A stretch of DNA of 64,000 nt from Myxococcus qinghaiensis (lineage in GTDB: Bacteria; Myxococcota; Myxococcia; Myxococcales; Myxococcaceae), in assembly GCF_024198215.1 (NCBI RefSeq), contig NZ_JAKCFA010000002.1, positions 186,001-250,000 on the forward strand, given 5' to 3'. Shown piece by piece: positions 7,590-15,181 of this stretch. Under the pieces are notes generated by a model. It was not told the DNA's origin. It saw only the letters and a list, made by a program, of their open reading frames with translations, and did not search any database. A program made the translations under genes and the position numbers. Within the stretch, counting starts at the first letter, position 1, and every line of letters starts with the position of its first letter.

Positions 7590-8336
7590 TCAACGTCGGG
7601 TAACGAACTGCATGCGGCGTCCACCACCGCCCATGGGCGGCATCGCGGGCGGAGCCTCCAGCCCGAACTGCCACCACAGGGGCTCGTAGGGCTTCATCTT
7701 CAGCCGCTTGTCATTCTGCAGCTGGGCGAGGCTGGCCTTGAGCTTCTCGTCCTTGGGGTTCTCTTCGACGCCCCGGCCGAGCACCTTGAGGGCCTCGTCC
7801 TTCTCCTTGTTCTGCAGGAGGCACCAAGCATAGACGGCCCAGACGATGGCTTCCTTCTTCCCGCTCTTGGTGGCGGACTCGAAGGCGGCCTTCATCCCCG
7901 TGAAGTCCTTGCGCTGGTAGCGCAGGGCGCCCTCCATGGCCTTCGCCATGTAGTTGCGGGAGCTGCCCTTGCTGAAGGCCGCCTGCGCCCCGTCATGGTC
8001 CTTCACCATGTACTTCAGCATCCCAATCTGCGCGTGAATCTCCGGACCCACCATGAACTGCCACTTGTCGTAGACGAGCCCCTTCTCGAGCGTCTTCACC
8101 GCGCGGTCGACCCGGCCCTGGGCATCCTTCTGACTGGTGGGCTGGGACTGGAGGTCCTGTTGCACCGTGGTCATGAGGGCCTGGATGCGGGTGGCGACCC
8201 GCCGGGCGAGGAAGACGAAGGTGCCGAGTGCGGCGATGAGGCCGGGCACCAAGCCGGCCCAGATGGAGAAGCCGGCGAACTTCACCAGCAGCGCGACCAC
8301 GATTCCCACTGCCAGCGAGATGAGCAGGTTGTACAT
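7590..8336 (-). CDS. Membrane-anchored TPR-like protein
   Basis: 248 aa from an ATG at 8336 with GAGGGG upstream; the ORF extends 17 codons further, but without an RBS. The N-terminus has two closely spaced hydrophobic helices (LLISLAVGIVVALLVKFAG and AGLVPGLIAALGTFVFLA), followed by a soluble region. Helical repeats of TPR character cover about residues 80-220, for example HAQIGMLKYMVKDHDGAQAAF, AIVWAVYAWCLLQNKEKDEA and LKVLGRGVEENPKDEKL. The C-terminal tail is Pro/Gly/Met-rich (APPAMPPMGGGGRR). It is probably a cytoplasmic scaffold on the inner membrane. I recognise no specific family. Confidence 0.75.
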   Translation of the reverse strand: MYNLLISLAVGIVVALLVKFAGFSIWAGLVPGLIAALGTFVFLARRVATRIQALMTTVQQDLQSQPTSQKDAQGRVDRAVKTLEKGLVYDKWQFMVGPEIHAQIGMLKYMVKDHDGAQAAFSKGSSRNYMAKAMEGALRYQRKDFTGMKAAFESATKSGKKEAIVWAVYAWCLLQNKEKDEALKVLGRGVEENPKDEKLKASLAQLQNDKRLKMKPYEPLWWQFGLEAPPAMPPMGGGGRRMQFVTRR

Positions 8337-8432
8337 GCGGGGCCCCTCATAGCGATGTGCGTCCGGCACCGCAATCTTCGGATGCATCCTTGCGACCGTC
8401 GCGGTATACGTCTGGCCGCTTCCGTAACAAAC

Positions 8433-8518
8433 GGCCCTCTGTCGAAATTGGTAGACGAGGCGGACTCAAAATCCGCTGCGGCTGACCCCGCGTCCCGGTT
8501 CGAGTCCGGGGAGGGCCA
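8433..8518 (+). tRNA. tRNA-Leu (anticodon CAA)
   Basis: The acceptor strand GGCCCTC (8433-8439) pairs with GAGGGCC (8511-8517), followed by discriminator A. The anticodon stem GCGGA/TCCGC encloses loop CTCAAAA, giving anticodon CAA (reads UUG). A long variable arm (GCGG...CCGC) identifies a class II tRNA, here Leu, and the T arm is CCCGG-TTCGAGT-CCGGG. The 3' CCA is not encoded (ACT follows). A TATACG hexamer at 8405-8410 is a possible -10 about 22 nt upstream. Confidence 0.95.
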
Positions 8519-8617
8519 CTTCCCGAAAGGGGTGGGTGACTGGCATGGCACCGCCGGTTCCCCCGCCTGGGACCGTGGAGGACGTGCTCCGGTCAGGGGC
8601 GTTGGAGATACCCCGAG

Positions 8618-9286
8618 ATGAAGGTTCTGCTGGTCGAGGACGACGCGAGCCTCCGTGAAGGAATGGGTGAGCTGATCTCCGACCTGGCGGAGGTGCGCTC
8701 GGTGGGCGACGTGGGCGCCGCGCTGGCGGCCCTGGGCGAGGAGCGCTTCGAGCTCGTCGTGACGGACCTGCGCATCGGCGGCGGGGAGGCCGGCGGGCGC
8801 TCGGTGCTGGAGGCGGCCCGGAAGGGGCGGCAGGCGGTGGCCATCGTCAGCGCCGCGTCTCCAGACGAGGTGACTCGGGCGCTGCGGCCCTGGGTTCCGG
8901 ACGGCGTGCTGGTGAAGCCCTTCCAGATCGAGGACATCCTCGGGCTGGTGGAGCGCTTCCTGGCGGTGCACCGGAACGTGGAGCTGGCCTCGCGAGGGCA
9001 GCTTCCCTCGGAGGGCGACTGGGTGGAGTGCTCGCCTGGAGTGCACCTGGCCTCGCCGGGAGGTGGGGCGAGCGGCGCCATCTGGGTGCGGCTGGCGGCG
9101 CAAAGCCAGTGGGAGTGGGCGGCCCGGGCCCGAGGGCGGGAGGCGGCCCTGTTGTTGGAGGGCGAGCTGGAGTTCGAGGGGACACACTTCGTGGCCCCGG
9201 CGACGTTCTTCGTGGGTGCGGACGACACGCCCGAGGTGCGCACGCCCACCGGGTGTCTCGTCATCACGCTCGGCCTGGACGGTTGA
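8618..9286 (+). CDS. Receiver domain fused to a cupin-like C-terminal domain
   Basis: 222 aa. Residues 1-120 form a receiver: LLVEDDAS (Asp8/Asp9), phospho-acceptor Asp50 in VVTDLRI, IVSAAS and Lys100 in VLVKPF. The rest (about 125-222) has no DNA-binding or enzymatic signature. It reads as a small beta-barrel with cupin-like spacing (EGDWVECSPGVHLASPG, WEWAARARGREAALLLEGEL, GTHFVAPATFFVGADD, CLVITLGLDG). The usual metal-binding His residues are not evident, so it may bind a ligand or protein rather than act as a metalloenzyme. It is followed 18 nt later by the RNA methyltransferase gene and is probably co-transcribed with it. No kinase is nearby. Confidence 0.75.
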   Translation: MKVLLVEDDASLREGMGELISDLAEVRSVGDVGAALAALGEERFELVVTDLRIGGGEAGGRSVLEAARKGRQAVAIVSAASPDEVTRALRPWVPDGVLVKPFQIEDILGLVERFLAVHRNVELASRGQLPSEGDWVECSPGVHLASPGGGASGAIWVRLAAQSQWEWAARARGREAALLLEGELEFEGTHFVAPATFFVGADDTPEVRTPTGCLVITLGLDG

Positions 9287-9304
9287 AAGGGCAGGTAGGC
9301 ACCC

Positions 9305-10687
9305 GTGGACACTGTTTGGCCTACAACTCCGCATGATGCGGCACGTCTCGGTCGTCCCTCGCGCAGGGCGGCGACGGCGGCGCTGGAAGCGCACATCGCC
9401 GTGCTGCAGGGGGATCCGCTGAAGGCCGCGCTGGCCAATGCGCTGCGGGACGCGGATGGGCTCGGGGGGCAGGAGCGGCGCTTCGCCGCGCTCGCCGTGC
9501 GCGAGCTGTCCCGTCATCAGCGCCTCCTGGACCTGGCGGCGAAGCTCCTGGGCCATCCGCCGGGAAAGCTGGTGATGACGGAGGACCAGGCCCTGGTGCG
9601 GTACGTGCTGTGGCGGCGCATCTTCTGTGGTGAGGGCTGGACGCGCATCGGCCCCGAGGTGCGGCTGCCCGGGCCGGTGAGGCCGCGCACCCTCAAGGAC
9701 GAGGTGCTCCAGAAGGTGGTGGAGTCAGCGCTGCCGGAGGCGCCGCTGCCGGACTCCCACGTGGAGCGGCTCGCCATGCGGTACTCGTTCCCCAACTGGC
9801 TGGTGCAGAAGCTGGCGCAGGCGTATCCGGACGAAGTCACGCTGGAGGGACTGCTGTCCTCGCTCGACGAGGAGCCCGGCCTGCACTTCCGCGTCAGGCC
9901 CCCGGGCACGCGGGACGAGGTGCTGGCGGCGCTGGTGGAGGAGGGCGTCGCCGCGGAGGCGGTGCTCGCCGCGCCGGACGCGGTGCGCGTGGTGGATTCG
10001 AGCCATCGCGTCTTCGAGACGCGGATGATGAAGACGGGGCGGCTTCAGGTTCAGGACGTGGGCAGCCAGCTCATCTCGGAGGTCTGCCGTCCGGTGGGCG
10101 GCTCGCTGACGGGGCTCACCGTCGCGGATGTCTGCGCGGGCGCGGGCGGCAAGACGCTGGCGTTGGCGGACTTCGTCGGGCCCTCGGGCCGGGTGCTCGC
10201 GGGAGATCGCTCCCGACGCCGGCTGGCCGAGGCCCGGGAGCGGGTGCGTCACTTCTCGCTGAGGCAGGTGGCCTTCCCGCATCCCTTGCCCCTGTCCGAC
10301 GCGGACGTGCTGCTCATCGACGCGCCCTGCAGCGGCACGGGCTCGCTGGCGCGCGAGCCGGATCAGAAGTGGAAGCTCACCGCGCAGGAGATAGCGAAGT
10401 ACCAGACGACGCAGTCCGAGCTCCTGGAGGAGGTCTCCCGCCAGGCGAAGCACGGGGCGCTCATCGTCTACGCCACCTGCTCGGTGCTGCCGGACGAGGA
10501 CGAGGCCGTCGTCGAGGGCTTCCTGGCGAAGCACCCGGAGTTCACGCTGGAGCCTGTCTCGGACGTGCTCGGAGCGGAACGGGCCGCGCTGGCGGCCCAC
10601 GGGCCCTACCTCAAGTCCCTGCCGCCCAAGGTGCCAGGGGGCGGGTTCTTCGCCGCGAGGCTGCGCCGGACGACGGGGCAGGGTTGA
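9305..10687 (+). CDS. RsmB/NOP-family rRNA cytosine-C5 methyltransferase
   Basis: 460 aa from a GTG at 9305; no in-frame ATG lies near it. The N-terminal ~140 residues resemble the NusB-like helical domain of RsmB (LKAALANALRDADGLGGQERRFAALAV). The C-terminal half is the SAM-dependent RNA m5C methyltransferase: LTVADVCAGAGGKTLALAD (SAM site), LIDAPCSGTGSLAREPDQKW and YATCSVLPDEDE, supplying the two family cysteines (PC and TC). The likely substrate is 16S rRNA, but the exact position cannot be told from sequence. The C-terminus ends in the typical GGGFFAARL. Confidence 0.88.
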   Translation: MDTVWPTTPHDAARLGRPSRRAATAALEAHIAVLQGDPLKAALANALRDADGLGGQERRFAALAVRELSRHQRLLDLAAKLLGHPPGKLVMTEDQALVRYVLWRRIFCGEGWTRIGPEVRLPGPVRPRTLKDEVLQKVVESALPEAPLPDSHVERLAMRYSFPNWLVQKLAQAYPDEVTLEGLLSSLDEEPGLHFRVRPPGTRDEVLAALVEEGVAAEAVLAAPDAVRVVDSSHRVFETRMMKTGRLQVQDVGSQLISEVCRPVGGSLTGLTVADVCAGAGGKTLALADFVGPSGRVLAGDRSRRRLAEARERVRHFSLRQVAFPHPLPLSDADVLLIDAPCSGTGSLAREPDQKWKLTAQEIAKYQTTQSELLEEVSRQAKHGALIVYATCSVLPDEDEAVVEGFLAKHPEFTLEPVSDVLGAERAALAAHGPYLKSLPPKVPGGGFFAARLRRTTGQG

Positions 10688-10713
10688 CAGTCCACGAGCC
10701 CACACGCTACGCC
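10684..10713 (+). promoter_or_regulatory. Putative sigma-70 promoter for the coiled-coil gene
   Basis: A perfect -35 TTGACA (10684-10689) lies 18 nt from a weak -10 TACGCC (10708-10713). It overlaps the end of the methyltransferase gene and sits about 30 nt upstream of the GTG at 10744. The -10 match is poor. Confidence 0.35.
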
Positions 10714-10743
10714 AGCATTGGTTCTTCAAGGGGTGTCACCCAC

Positions 10744-11145
10744 GTGGCGGCCGACGCGAAGCAGTCCGAGGTGGTGAAGCAGATCAACGAGGCCTTCCAG
10801 GCGGCGCAGGCCCGTCTGGCGCAGCTGCGCGAGGCGGTGGAGCGCAACACCGACCTGGCCCGCGCGAACGCCAAGGCCACCGTGTTGAAGGACCAGAAGG
10901 ACCGGGCTCTCAAGGAGCTGGGCGACCTGGTCTACCGGCAGATCCAGAAGGGCCGGCTGGAGCTCCCCGCGGGCTTCGCGTCCGCGCTCAAGGCCATCGA
11001 AGCGGCCGAGCAGGCAGCCGAGGCGCACGCTCGCGAGCTCACCGATATTTTGAAGGAAGGCGAAGAGGTCGCGGAGCGGTTGAAGGTTGGAAAAAACGCA
11101 CCGAAGCCGCAAACAGTTCTTGGCCCTGGGAACAAGAAACGGTAG
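10744..11145 (+). CDS. Small coiled-coil protein
   Basis: 133 aa from a GTG at 10744, with AAGGGG about 10 nt upstream. It is almost entirely helical, with heptad-like Ala/Leu/Gln-rich stretches (INEAFQAAQARLAQLREAVE, LKDQKDRALKELGDLVYRQI, EAAEQAAEAHARELTDILKE) and a basic tail. There is no signal peptide or membrane segment. Such short coiled coils often act as cytoplasmic scaffolds, but I do not recognise this family. It lies immediately upstream of the tRNA-Ala gene, and a TTGACA-type promoter may drive it. Confidence 0.7.
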   Translation: MAADAKQSEVVKQINEAFQAAQARLAQLREAVERNTDLARANAKATVLKDQKDRALKELGDLVYRQIQKGRLELPAGFASALKAIEAAEQAAEAHARELTDILKEGEEVAERLKVGKNAPKPQTVLGPGNKKR

Positions 11146-11200
11146 AAGGCACCCACTTTCGACGTCGGGCCGCAACCCAAGGCGGCCAGCAGCAAAAGAC

Positions 11201-11273
<73 letters not shown>

Positions 11274-11287
11274 CTCTGAAGTAGGAA

Positions 11288-11318
11288 GGCCCGCCCGGGA
11301 AACCTGGCGGGCCTTTTT
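11288..11318 (+). terminator. Intrinsic terminator after tRNA-Ala
   Basis: GGCCCGCC pairs with GGCGGGCC across a short loop and is followed directly by TTTTT (11314-11318). It lies 15 nt after the tRNA, a textbook rho-independent terminator. Confidence 0.85.
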
Positions 11319-11602
11319 CGTTTCCGATGGGCTTGTCGCGCGGGGGAGTGCACTCGGTCCAGCGCCGAGCCGTCTCGCGGACGCCCTCCGGTGCGCACGC
11401 GACGACTCCTCGGATCCACTCCAGCGCCCAGGTCAGCGCAGTCCTTCCGCCCTGGTTCGAGGTCCCGGCGATGTCGCGACGTGATGAGGTGGATGAGGAG
11501 TCCCACCACCCGACGAAGTTGGGCGGTGACGGGGCGTCGGCGAAGGAAGATGCTGCGACGTCGCGGGCTTCTCGGTTATGGGGGCCGGCAAGAGGCCGAG
11601 CG
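11319..11602. other. Leader region of the TolC-like gene
   Basis: About 284 bp between the tRNA terminator and the outer-membrane factor gene. The ORF is open through most of this stretch, but the translation has no hydrophobic or family-like character, so I read it as non-coding leader. No convincing promoter is visible. Confidence 0.45.
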
Positions 11603-13393
11603 ATGCGCAGACACCTGGATCGAGGCGTGACAGTGGCGCTGGTGCTCGCGGCGGGGCTGTCAGCCGCGCAGTTCACACCAGGCTCCACGGGGCAGGGCGG
11701 CGGCGCGACGCCGGGAACGACGGGGACCTCCGGAAGCTCGACTCCCGGCACCACCGGAACCGGAACCGGAACGGGAACCAGCGGCCAGACGGGAACGGGG
11801 ACGGGAAGCTCGACGCCCACGCCCACGCCCGGCACGGGGACCACGGCCCCCACCACGCCGAGCACCTCCGCGCCTCAAGGGCCCTCTCCGACGACAGGAT
11901 CTGGAAGCGGAACGAGCCTGCCGCCCGGGCCGCCGACGATTGCTCCCGAGACGGTGGACACCTCGACGAACCCCTCGGGTGGCCGCACGGTGTCGCCGGC
12001 GCCCATGCGCGAGACGGCGACAGAAGCGCAGCAAGCCAAGGACGACGTGGCGCAGGTGCCGGACTCGGAGGCACCTCCCGCCAAGGCCGCGCCCCTGACG
12101 CTGGCGCAGCTGGTGGAGCGTGCGCGCGCGACGGACTCCCGCGTGGAGGAGGCGAGCGCGGAGTTGCGCAAGTTCGAGGCCCTCTACAAGCAGGCGCGGT
12201 GGGCGTGGTTCCCCAAGTTCGAGATCTCCGTGGGCGCGGGAGGCCCGGTGCCCGAGGCGCGCAACAACGGCCTCGGCGGGCCCCCCACCACCGAGGCGTC
12301 CCTGGAGGGCGACACCAACTTCGGCAAGGTCGGCATCACCGTGTTCTCCTCCGGCAACGCGGTGCTGCCGCTCTTCACCTTCGGCAAGCTGACCGCGCTG
12401 GAGAAGGCCGGAGCGCAGGGCCCCATCCTCGGCGCGGCGCTGCGTGAGCGTGCCCGGGACGAGGCGGGCTTCCAGGCCGCGCAGGCGTACTTCAGCTACC
12501 AGCTCGCGCGCTCCGGCGTGCAGCAGCTCGAGGACGTGTCCAAGCGACTGGAGGACGCCGCCGAGCGCATCGCCGGGCTCCTGAAGGAGGAGTCCCCCCA
12601 GGTGTCCCAGGTGGACACGTACAAGGTCCGCTTCTTCCGCCAGATTGTGGAGGCGCAGAAGGCGAACGCCATCCAGGGGCGCGCGCTCGCGATGGCGGCC
12701 ATCGGCGTGCTGGCCAACGCGGCCCCGGGCGCGGCGGTGGACATCGTGGAGGAGGACCTGGCGCCCGAGTCCGAGATTCAGCCCCCGTCACTGGAGCGCG
12801 CGCTGGCGCTGGCCGAGCAGTACCGGCCGGAGCTGACCGCCATCGCCGCCGGAATCATTGCGCGCGAGTCCGAAGTGCTCATCCGTGAACGGGCGTACTT
12901 CCCGGACCTGGGCCTGGCGGGCTTCTACGATGTGCGCTTCACCACCAGCGCCACGCGGCAGCGAAGCCCGTTCGCATATGACCCGTACAATGATCGCACC
13001 GCTGGCCTGGGCCTGGTGGTGCGCGGGACGTTCGACATCCCCATCAAGGACGCGCAGTTGGATCAGGCCCGGGCGGAGCTCGACAAGCTGCGCGCGCAGG
13101 AGAAGCAGATCCACGCCGGCATCCGCCTGGAGGTGACCAAGGTGCATGGCGAGCTGGTGGCCGCGTGGGCTCGCGCCAAGGCCTATACGGACGCGGAGAA
13201 GAGCGCGCGTCGCTGGGTCACCGCCGCGTTCGCCGCTTTCGATTTGGGAACGGGAGAAACGCGCGATTTGGTGGACGCCTTCACGGCCTATGCGCAGGTT
13301 ACAGGCGACCGGTCGAAGAGCTGGTTCGACGTCCGGTTGGGAATGGCGGCCCTCGCCCGTGTCACGGGCACGCCACCCGCCCCGGGTGAATAA
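11603..13393 (+). CDS. TolC-family outer membrane channel protein
   Basis: 596 aa from the ATG at 11603. This start puts a clean signal peptide (RRHLDRGVTVALVLAAGLSA) at the N-terminus; the longer ORF does not. Residues about 25-165 are a low-complexity Gly/Thr/Ser/Pro linker (TPGTTGTGTGTGTSGQTGTG). From LTLAQLVERARATDSRVEEA on, the protein has two long coiled-coil halves typical of outer membrane efflux proteins, including PRFEI-like WFPKFEISVG, PLFTFGKLTAL, RPELTAIAAGI, RERAYFPDLGLAGFY and LGTGETRDLVDAF. It would form a trimeric channel with an inner-membrane pump. The adjacent MlaC-like gene and ceramide genes suggest lipid export. The long linker is unusual for the family. Confidence 0.85.
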   Translation: MRRHLDRGVTVALVLAAGLSAAQFTPGSTGQGGGATPGTTGTSGSSTPGTTGTGTGTGTSGQTGTGTGSSTPTPTPGTGTTAPTTPSTSAPQGPSPTTGSGSGTSLPPGPPTIAPETVDTSTNPSGGRTVSPAPMRETATEAQQAKDDVAQVPDSEAPPAKAAPLTLAQLVERARATDSRVEEASAELRKFEALYKQARWAWFPKFEISVGAGGPVPEARNNGLGGPPTTEASLEGDTNFGKVGITVFSSGNAVLPLFTFGKLTALEKAGAQGPILGAALRERARDEAGFQAAQAYFSYQLARSGVQQLEDVSKRLEDAAERIAGLLKEESPQVSQVDTYKVRFFRQIVEAQKANAIQGRALAMAAIGVLANAAPGAAVDIVEEDLAPESEIQPPSLERALALAEQYRPELTAIAAGIIARESEVLIRERAYFPDLGLAGFYDVRFTTSATRQRSPFAYDPYNDRTAGLGLVVRGTFDIPIKDAQLDQARAELDKLRAQEKQIHAGIRLEVTKVHGELVAAWARAKAYTDAEKSARRWVTAAFAAFDLGTGETRDLVDAFTAYAQVTGDRSKSWFDVRLGMAALARVTGTPPAPGE

Positions 13394-13447
13394 TCGGGGC
13401 GCCGCGTCTGTCCGCTGTACCGTCCTCCTTCACGGAGTCGAAAAGCC

Positions 13448-14086
13448 ATGATTGCTTCCCTGCTTGCCGCCACCTTGCTTGCCGCGGCGCCTGGTCCCCT
13501 CTCAGTCGTGAAGTCCGGGAACGCGGATGTGCAGAAGGCCGCGAACGCGCCCGGCGCCACCGTTGAATCCCTCGCCACCGTCGTCGAGAAGTTCGTCGAC
13601 TTCCAGGAGTTGGCGAAGCGCGCCCTCGGAGACAAGACGTGGGCCACGCTCACGCCCGCCCAGCGCAAGGACTTCTCCGAGACGATGACGGGGCTCCTGC
13701 GCGCCTCCTACGCCCAGAAGGCCATTGGCCAAGCCCAGGCCGACGTGAAGTACGGCGAGGAGTCCATCAAGGGCACCGAGGCCACCGTCAACACGACGCT
13801 CACCCTCAAGAAGGACCAGATTCCCGTCGACTACCGCCTCTACAAGACGACGGGCGCGAAGGGGGACTGGCGCATCTACGACGTCGTCACCGACGAGGTG
13901 TCCCTCGTGGATACGTACAAGGGCCAGTTCCAGAAGCTGCTGAGCACCAAGGGGTTCGACGGCCTGCTCTCCACCTTGAAGACCAAGCGAGCGCAGCTGG
14001 AGAAGGAGAACGCCGCGCAGTCCGCGAAGGGCGCCTCCGGTGCGGCGGGCTCGGCCACGGGCGGCTCGGCGGGCCCGACGAAGTGA
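13448..14086 (+). CDS. MlaC/Ttg2D-family periplasmic lipid carrier
   Basis: 212 aa with an N-terminal signal peptide (IASLLAATLLAAAPG). The body matches the MlaC/Ttg2 (ABC auxiliary) family: VEKFVDFQELAKRALGDKTWATL, LTPAQRKDFSETMTGLLRASY and GDWRIYDVVTDEVSLVDTYK, the last being a very conserved family segment. MlaC proteins carry a phospholipid across the periplasm; related HpnM proteins accompany hopanoid or lipid exporters. The C-terminal ~25 residues are Ala/Gly/Ser-rich and probably disordered. It lies 54 nt after the TolC-like gene in the same direction and converges on the ceramide operon. No MlaD/E/F genes are here. Sphingolipid or phospholipid transport is inferred from context. Confidence 0.85.
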   Translation: MIASLLAATLLAAAPGPLSVVKSGNADVQKAANAPGATVESLATVVEKFVDFQELAKRALGDKTWATLTPAQRKDFSETMTGLLRASYAQKAIGQAQADVKYGEESIKGTEATVNTTLTLKKDQIPVDYRLYKTTGAKGDWRIYDVVTDEVSLVDTYKGQFQKLLSTKGFDGLLSTLKTKRAQLEKENAAQSAKGASGAAGSATGGSAGPTK

Positions 14087-14118
14087 GCTGAGCCAGTCTT
14101 CACATCACCGAGACAGCC

Positions 14119-14162
14119 AAAGGCCGGGGCTCCCATGCGAGGGGCCTCGGCCTTCGTCTTTT
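14119..14162. terminator. Bidirectional terminator between mlaC-like and cerR-like genes
   Basis: AAGGCCG (14119-14125) pairs with CGGCCTT (14147-14153 region), extended by internal GGGGC/GCCT pairing, and CGTCTTTT follows on the plus strand. It is placed exactly between two convergent stops. Confidence 0.65.
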
Positions 14163-15163
14163 CAGGTGCGCGCCAGCTGCTGGTACGACGCGAGCGTCCC
14201 GACGAGGCCCTGGGCCAGGGAGATGGTGGGGAGGAAGCCCAGCTCACGGGAGGCGCGCTCGGTGGTGCACGTCCACGCGGCGCAGGTCATCTCCCGCACC
14301 TTGTCGCGGTTGAGGATGGGGGTGATTCCGCGCAGCCGGGCAATGACTTCGGAGCCCAGGCCAATCATGTAGCCCACGCTGTCGGGCACCGGCAGCACGG
14401 TGGGCGCCTTGAGTCCCAGGGCCAGGGCCACCGCGGCGCACAGCTCCTCCCAGGTGTACTCGACGCCGTCGGACACCGTGTACACGCCGCGCGCCGGGTC
14501 CGCCTTGTCCAGCGTGGGGCCTCGCTCGGCCGCCGCGAGCAGCGCGGTGTTCAGGTCATCCACGTGGATGAGCGAGTAGCGCTTGGGCCCGAAGCCGCTC
14601 TTGAGCGCCAGCCCTCGCTCCGCCATGGGAATCACGGAGGGGATGAACTCCACGTCGCCCGGGCCGTAGACCATGGGAGGCCGGACGATGACGGAGGGCA
14701 CCCGGTCCGCCAGCTCGCGCACGGCGTCCTCGCCGCCCAGCTTGCTGCGACCGTAGATGGAGACGGGCGCGGGAGGGTCCTCCTCGCGGCGCGGACGCTC
14801 CGGCGTGGACGGCCCCGCGGCGGCCAGCGACGAGCAGTAGACGAGCCGGGGAGGGCGGGGCAGCGACGCCATGGCCTCCGCGACGCGGCGGGTGCCATTC
14901 GCGTTGCCCTCGAAGTAGCCCGCGGGCTCGCGGGCCTTGGTGACGCCGGCCAGGTGCAGGACGCAGTCGACGTCGCGCACGGCCTCCGTCAGTCCCTCGC
15001 CCGTCGTCAAATCCCCCACGGCGAAACGGGCGCCAAGGGCCGCGAGCGCGTCGCGACGGGAGCTCGCGCGCACGAGCGCCGTGAGCGAGTCACCTCGCTC
15101 GACAATGCGGCTCGCGAGCCGCTGGCCGATGAAGCCAGTGCCACCGGTGAGGAGGAAGCGCAC
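14162..15163 (-). CDS. cerR: NAD(P)-dependent epimerase/dehydratase family protein, ceramide reductase (CerR)-like
   Basis: 333 aa extended short-chain dehydrogenase. It has the N-terminal dinucleotide motif LLTGGTGFIGQRLASRI, VLHLAGVTKA, VYCSSLAA (Ser) and catalytic YGRSK (Tyr-x3-Lys), then PPMVYGPGD and YSLIHVDDLN. On sequence alone it could be any NAD-dependent epimerase, 3-beta-HSD or dihydroflavonol-reductase-like enzyme. It is third in an operon behind a serine palmitoyltransferase-like and a ceramide-synthase-like gene (18-nt gap). This matches the Spt/bCerS/CerR set described in Caulobacter, where CerR reduces the 3-keto group after N-acylation. The ceramide role is therefore a context-based inference. 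Confidence 0.75.
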   Translation of the reverse strand: MRFLLTGGTGFIGQRLASRIVERGDSLTALVRASSRRDALAALGARFAVGDLTTGEGLTEAVRDVDCVLHLAGVTKAREPAGYFEGNANGTRRVAEAMASLPRPPRLVYCSSLAAAGPSTPERPRREEDPPAPVSIYGRSKLGGEDAVRELADRVPSVIVRPPMVYGPGDVEFIPSVIPMAERGLALKSGFGPKRYSLIHVDDLNTALLAAAERGPTLDKADPARGVYTVSDGVEYTWEELCAAVALALGLKAPTVLPVPDSVGYMIGLGSEVIARLRGITPILNRDKVREMTCAAWTCTTERASRELGFLPTISLAQGLVGTLASYQQLART

Positions 15164-15181
15164 GAGGAGACTCCAGGAGGA

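Noticed and set aside
7462-7677. 71-codon minus-strand ORF downstream of the TPR-like gene
   Set aside because: It overlaps that gene in another frame and spans its terminator hairpin; no RBS or conserved character.
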